From Chara braunii (Eukaryota > Streptophyta > Charophyceae > Charales > Characeae), in NCBI GenBank assembly GCA_003427395.1, contig BFEA01000081.1:3139341-3171025 (forward strand): a DNA stretch of 31,685 nucleotides. Direction: 5' to 3'. Positions 27,491 to 31,685 of the stretch are shown piece by piece (the stretch's first letter is position 1; each line of letters begins with the position of its first letter). A program made the translations under genes and the position numbers. Below the pieces are notes generated by a model. That model was not told where the DNA came from, searched no databases, and saw only the letters and a program-made list of their open reading frames with translations.

Positions 27491-28547
27491 CGTCGAGGCC
27501 ATACCGAACCAGATACACGCCGGATACCGTAAGATGTAGCCAGTCCGTAACAATACCGAATCTCTCCGAGCCACGTATCCGTACCAAGCCAAATTCCATA
27601 CTGTCAGCCCATGGCAGCACATTCCCATGCCGACCACATGACTTCCGCCCTCAGATTATCCCAATTGCGGTATTGTTAGTAATCATGCAAACCAGGGAGA
27701 ACGACACAGGGAACCTCGACCATCGGCAGTAGTGAGAACTGTTGGAATCCGGGGAAAATTATCAATCCAGAGTCAAAGCTGATGGCGTGTAATCGAGGCT
27801 AAATTTGGCCAATCTCCCAATGGTCATGGGTTTCCGTCCCTTCCGTCGTTTTTCATCATTCTCCCCTTTCCTTAATTCTATTGTCAGAAATAGTAAATAA
27901 ACTGTAAGTTCTCCAAAATTAAATTATGAGATAATTTAAATAAATGGCCGAATTACTTTTCTTTCTTTTCTCTTTTACCATTTTTAATCTTTTTCTATGT
28001 TTTTAATTTCATTGCCGGGAACATAAAATAGCAAAAGTATTCCCCCTTGAATTAAATGCCGTAAAAAAATAAAGAAATTAAGGGATATTATATTTTTCCC
28101 TTCTCCTCTACTGGTCGTAATCCCTTTTCCCCATCTTTAATTATGGTACTAAAATAGACGAAAATTTGAGGCCCCATTTCGTCCCCGGTCGTATGCCGCA
28201 AAAAATGTGGCAGCGAGTTCAGTTCCCGCGATGCCTCTCCGCGGCAAGCCAATCCGGGTCAAACCCTCTGAACGGTCAGAAATGACCGTCCGTTGATGTG
28301 CCGAGTGCGACCACCCATCTCGCCATCTTTGAGGGTTACCCGTAAGGTTCAGCGCGTCCAAAATCAAGGGCGCCCTGAGCTCCCCTAATCTCCGCTGCCT
28401 GGTCTAACAAGAGTACCGTCAAAACTCAGACTCGTCTTTGCGCCTAAGTCCCAAACCCGTATATTTCAGGCGGCGCACTGCTTGTGGCCGCCTGACAGTT
28501 AGCCCGGATCACATCTCGACGCCCCCGTCGAGCCCTAGCAACTTACG
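27491..28547. other. No gene seen; possible gypsy 3' flank
   Basis: AT-rich around 27860-28150, with several pyrimidine tracts that could be a polypurine tract on the minus strand. LTR ends could not be fixed. No RNA gene. Confidence 0.4.
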
Positions 28548-29186
28548 TCAGACGAAGCAGATGAGCTTCAGGGTGATGGTCCGTAAAGGACGCCCACGTC
28601 GGCGTTCAATTGTCTTATGTTTCAGTTTGTTATGAGTCCTGGGGCTAAGAAGATGCTTCTTGACTCTCCTGTTTCTTCTGGTTTTTNGNCCNGGCACGAT
28701 CCTCTTTTTCTTCTGTTTTTGCCCNGAGANGNGTGTCGNCCCGCCAGTACGTCTAACGCGAACTCTCCGTCTAGCTCGCTTGAGCACGAATAACCATCTC
28801 TTCTCTCTTCCTAAAGCTAACCCTTTGACCTTTCTCTTCTCTATTCTTTTCCTTTTCTTGGAACTCTCCCCTGCCTCGAATTGCCTCAAGGGGGCTCCAT
28901 CCTCCATCATGGCTTTCCCTTTCCCTTTCGGGCTGGTTAGCGATAAAGCGGGCGCGGGCCTGGGTCTAAACAGCTTTAACCTAGCGCCCGCCACTGGGTG
29001 CTTCCACTTAGATCCATCCAATTCTGCTATCATATATTCGCCCTAGTCGAGTGCCTCAACCACTCTGTAAGGTCCCATCCATCTGTTGGCGAGTTTTCCG
29101 GTCCAGGTTCTTTCCAGCGCTGCATCGTAGAGAAGGACCATATCTCCTACGCTCACCCTCTCTTTCCTGATTCGCACGTTCTTATT
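28548..29186 (-). pseudogene. Gypsy integrase C-terminus (GPY/F) and basic tail, frameshifted
   Basis: After the stop at 29189-29187, a shifted minus frame reads VRIRKERVSVGDMVLL and a WTGKLANRWMGPYRVVEAL block, the GPY/F motif. It hits a TAG near 29045, then continues through AELDGSKWKHPVAGARLKLF into a Lys/Arg-rich tail that ends at 28548. Several Ns lie at 28687-28739. The tail may help target chromatin or DNA; no chromodomain is evident. Confidence 0.7.
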
Positions 29187-30161
29187 TCATCTCTCTTTAC
29201 CCTTGTCCCTTTCCACTGCCAGACGATCTGTCGCTGTCATGAGGTTATCTTCCAACCCGTAGGCTATCTGTCTTGTTCGGGTAGCTAAGAGTTCCTCTCT
29301 GGACATCTCCTCTGCCCAGTCGACGGTTGTCCAGCTGTCGACGTGAAACTCTATGGGAAGCGGACAATGTCGCCCAAACCACAAGGTGTACGGTGGGTAT
29401 CCGGTACTAGCCCGGACCGTGACGTTGTCCACCCATATTGCGTATCGAAAATATCGCGGCCAATCACTGTCCTTACCCTTGCACCACTTGGACAGTGACG
29501 CTATCAGAGTCTGGTGTCCCCTCTCTACTGGGGAGTTCGACTGTGGGTGATAGGCGGTGGCTATCGAAACTCTCGCACCGGCTCTCCTAAACACACTCTG
29601 AACCTCGTCGGCTAGGAATTCCGCCTCTCTGTCCATTACTATCTTGCTGACACAACCGTACCTAGATAAGTACTCTAGGACAAAGTTCTTTACTTTCTTT
29701 GCCGCCTTACTCCTGATGGGTCTACCGTCCACGAACCCAGTGAAATCGTCTCGTATGTTCACGACGTAGTTCATATTGCCTACCCCTTTCGGCATTTTCA
29801 CTAGATCGATGTGTACCTTCTCTCCTGGTNTGGTCGGATAGGATGGATGAAGTGGCTCTTTGTATTTCACAAGAGCTCTCTTCTGGCACTCTTCGCATGT
29901 CATACAGTACCTCTCGACGTCCTTATACTNTCCATCCCACCAGTACAGCCGGCGTATCTTTTCGTAGGTTCCTTTAACTCCCCTGTGTCCTTTGACTACC
30001 CCGTCGTGAAGTTTCGCAACTATCGTTTGTCTCTCCTCAGGATCACAGACTACTCGTAAGGGCATTCCCGACCCTACTGGCCTTCGGAAAAGGTGGCCCG
30101 CTCTAAGGCAGTACTGGGCTGCTTGCCGCCGGATATTTGAATCTTGACTCTCCTCTCCCAT
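29187..30161 (-). pseudogene. Gypsy integrase zinc finger and catalytic core
   Basis: The 324-codon frame carries an HHCC zinc finger (His52, His59, Cys89, Cys92). The catalytic core has Asp119 in HIDLVK, Asp177 in VMDRE and Glu213 in SPVERGHQ, spaced D-57-D-35-E, the expected integrase spacing. ATAYHPQSN precedes the Glu as usual. This enzyme would insert cDNA into the genome. The fragment is open, but it is joined by frameshifts to both the RNase H upstream and the GPY/F part downstream. Confidence 0.85.
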
Positions 30162-30841
30162 CAGGTGTGTAGTCCGATCATTCGGTACTTGCCCTCGTAA
30201 AGATTAACTAGAAATCTCTCGGCGCGTCTCGGCTCTGCCATTGTCAGAGCCCCAGCTACTGTCGGACGCTCGAGAGGGATGCGTGAAAGTCCATCTGCCA
30301 CAACATTTTTAGTACCAGATATTCTCTCAACCGTGTAATCGTATAGCCGAATCCGTATTAACCATCGGGCGATGGTCGGGTCCGTCAGACCAAAGTCCTT
30401 TTGGAGGACAGAGGCAACCACGGTGGAGTCTACTCTCAAGATGAACCGTCGCCCATAGATATAGTGTCTGAACGTGTCTAGACACCGGAGAACAGCTAAC
30501 ACTTCCTTCTTGAATTGACTGTAGTTACGCTCAGCCGTATTAAGTGTCCTACTCTCAAATCTTAACGGTCTTTCCTTCCCTCCANCGTCCTTCTGAGACA
30601 GCAAACCACCCACTGAACATGGNNCAGCATNCGTGGATACTATGAAGGGTCTCTNGGTCTCATCGTNAAAGAATGGCACACCCAACACGCGTCCTCCTTC
30701 CTTAAATTTGTCTTTAAGTTCTTGCATAGCAAGTTCCTGCGAAGAATTCCAATAGAAGTTTTCAGTCTTTCGAACGAGTAACCTCAATGGCTCAGCCTTC
30801 TCCGCATACCCCCGTATGAATATACGCCCGTAACCGACCAC
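30161..30841 (-). pseudogene. Gypsy connection and RNase H domain
   Basis: Starts GYGRIFIRGYAEKAEPL (tether after the RT), then LGVPFF, the STxAxP block that should hold the first catalytic Asp but is obscured by Ns, NYSQFKKEVLAV (Glu), RVDSTVVASVL (Asp) and GTKNVVADGLSR, the usual end of RNase H. A frameshift near 30165 separates it from integrase; a TGA at 30889-30887 separates it from the RT. Confidence 0.85.
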
Positions 30842-30886
30842 TCCTAGAAGCTGCCGGACCTCGGTTGGGCTATGTAATGATGAGGG

Positions 30887-31685
30887 TCAGTTCAGAAGTT
30901 TGTCTAACTTCGCCGGATCTGCTCGGCGTCCTCTCGAGTCACAGATAAAACCCAAGATCTTAATAGTCGAGACGGCCCATCGGCTCTTTGTTCCGCTGAC
31001 TGTTAAATTCGCATCGTCCAGCTGCTCGAGTACCGCGCAAATATCTGTTAGGTGCTGCTCGACGAATCTTCTAACTCCAGGTACAACCACTGTCTCATCC
31101 CTGGCTACTGGCCCTTTTATAGGAAAGTCATCCAGAAAAACTTCAACCTTATCAGGGATGAAGTCCTTGAGGACGGCTACCATGGCTCTCTGAAAAACGG
31201 CTACCCCATTAGTTCATCCCATAGGGACAACCATCATTTGAATTAGTCCCAATGACGTATGCATAGTCGTGAGGTGCCTGTCCCTAGGGTCAAGCGGTAC
31301 CTCATCATAACCTGAGAACAGATCACAGACCGAATAGATCGACCTACCTCCTGCGCCTTCTGCCAGTAAATCGGCGTGTGGCACGGAGCCCATGTCTCGT
31401 ATCGTCACCGCGTTGACCTTCTGAAGGTCCTGGATCCATCGAATCTTGCCATTCGGTTTTCGTAGGAAAAACCATCGATTAGCATAAGCGCTATCAGACG
31501 GCTCCGCAACGTGGGAAACCATCTTTTTTTTCAGGAAAGCGATAACTTCTTCCTTCTCCTTCTGGGCGTATTTCCATCCCGCGTCATTCCAGGGAACATG
31601 TGGTATCGTGTAAATCCTTGCTGGCTTAGCGTATCGAGGGTCAACCCTACCGCGCTCCGCGTCACTAAAAGCTATGGCCTTATCA
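30887..31685 (-). pseudogene. Gypsy reverse transcriptase (one internal stop, edge-truncated)
   Basis: From the window edge the minus frame reads IYTIPHVPWNDAGW, then ANRWFFLRKPNGKIRWIQDL, the first catalytic Asp at about 31324 in VCDLFSGYDEV, and VVPMG followed by a TGA (31216-31214) where Trp is expected. In the same frame VFLDDF (about 31138-31121) is the YxDD box with Phe, and ILGFICDSRGR follows. The sequence style (PHVPWN start, FLDD box, PGVRRFV) is less like typical plant chromoviruses. The final stop lies at 30889-30887. Confidence 0.85.

Larger units (their letters stand above)
28548..31685 (-). mobile_element. Ty3/gypsy retrotransposon, pol region, cut by the window edge
   Basis: The domain order on the minus strand is RT, RNase H, integrase (zinc finger, DDE core, GPY/F) and a basic tail. 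RT-RH-before-integrase order is diagnostic of Ty3/gypsy. Gag and protease would lie beyond 31685. Two stops, at least two frameshifts and scattered Ns make it non-coding as assembled. The long gene-poor stretch to its left may include its 3' UTR and LTR. Confidence 0.9.

Noticed and set aside
30887-31216. Alternative genetic code with TGA as Trp
   Set aside because: TGG is used for conserved Trp in the same elements, and TAG and TAA stops also break frames. Mutational decay is simpler.

Overview
The window looks like intergenic DNA from a large, repeat-rich eukaryotic nuclear genome. Almost everything that can be recognised is a broken retroelement: a tyrosine-recombinase (DIRS/Kangaroo-like) element, several copies of one LINE family, a second LINE, two copies of a tRNA-derived SINE and one Ty3/gypsy element. 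There are also long A tracts, microsatellites, minisatellite arrays and scaffold Ns. I see no intact host gene and no bacterial signals such as operons or ribosome binding sites. A green-lineage alga, possibly a charophyte such as Chara, is my tentative guess from the Kangaroo-like architecture and the style of the gypsy pol. The sequence alone does not settle the organism.

Layout. About 100-4515: decayed DIRS-like element with gag-like, reverse transcriptase and RNase H pieces on the plus strand, and a tyrosine recombinase on the minus strand. 4591-11366: a dispersed repeat ('X') and at least three LINE insertions, nested. One LINE (4960-5892) and another (6695-9362) have clear target-site duplications; the second contains a SINE (7331-7736) with its own duplication. 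9436-11366: an Asn/Asp-rich frame followed by a LINE-type hairpin tail. 11400-15660: LINE-tail remnants, a second SINE with a duplicated head, and a 30-bp-armed foldback. 15700-17200: repeated short TGACGTGGC-type motifs and a GT/GA microsatellite split by an 82-base gap. 17250-23385: a second LINE family, then the 3' half and separately the 5' half of the main LINE family. 23676-27490: diverged tandem arrays. 28548-31685: Ty3/gypsy pol on the minus strand, running off the window.

The main unifying observation is that the short hairpin-rich repeats scattered through 5640-20260 are the 3' untranslated tail of one LINE family. ORF2 C-terminal fragments of this family lead into a series of stem-loops (SL0-SL3) that usually end in an A tract. 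The stems hold although their bases change, and the modules have been tandemly multiplied independently in different copies. The ORF2 itself carries an extra C-terminal domain after its zinc-finger region, seen in four copies. All pieces are mutated; repeated Trp-to-stop changes suggest decay by G-to-A / C-to-T transitions.
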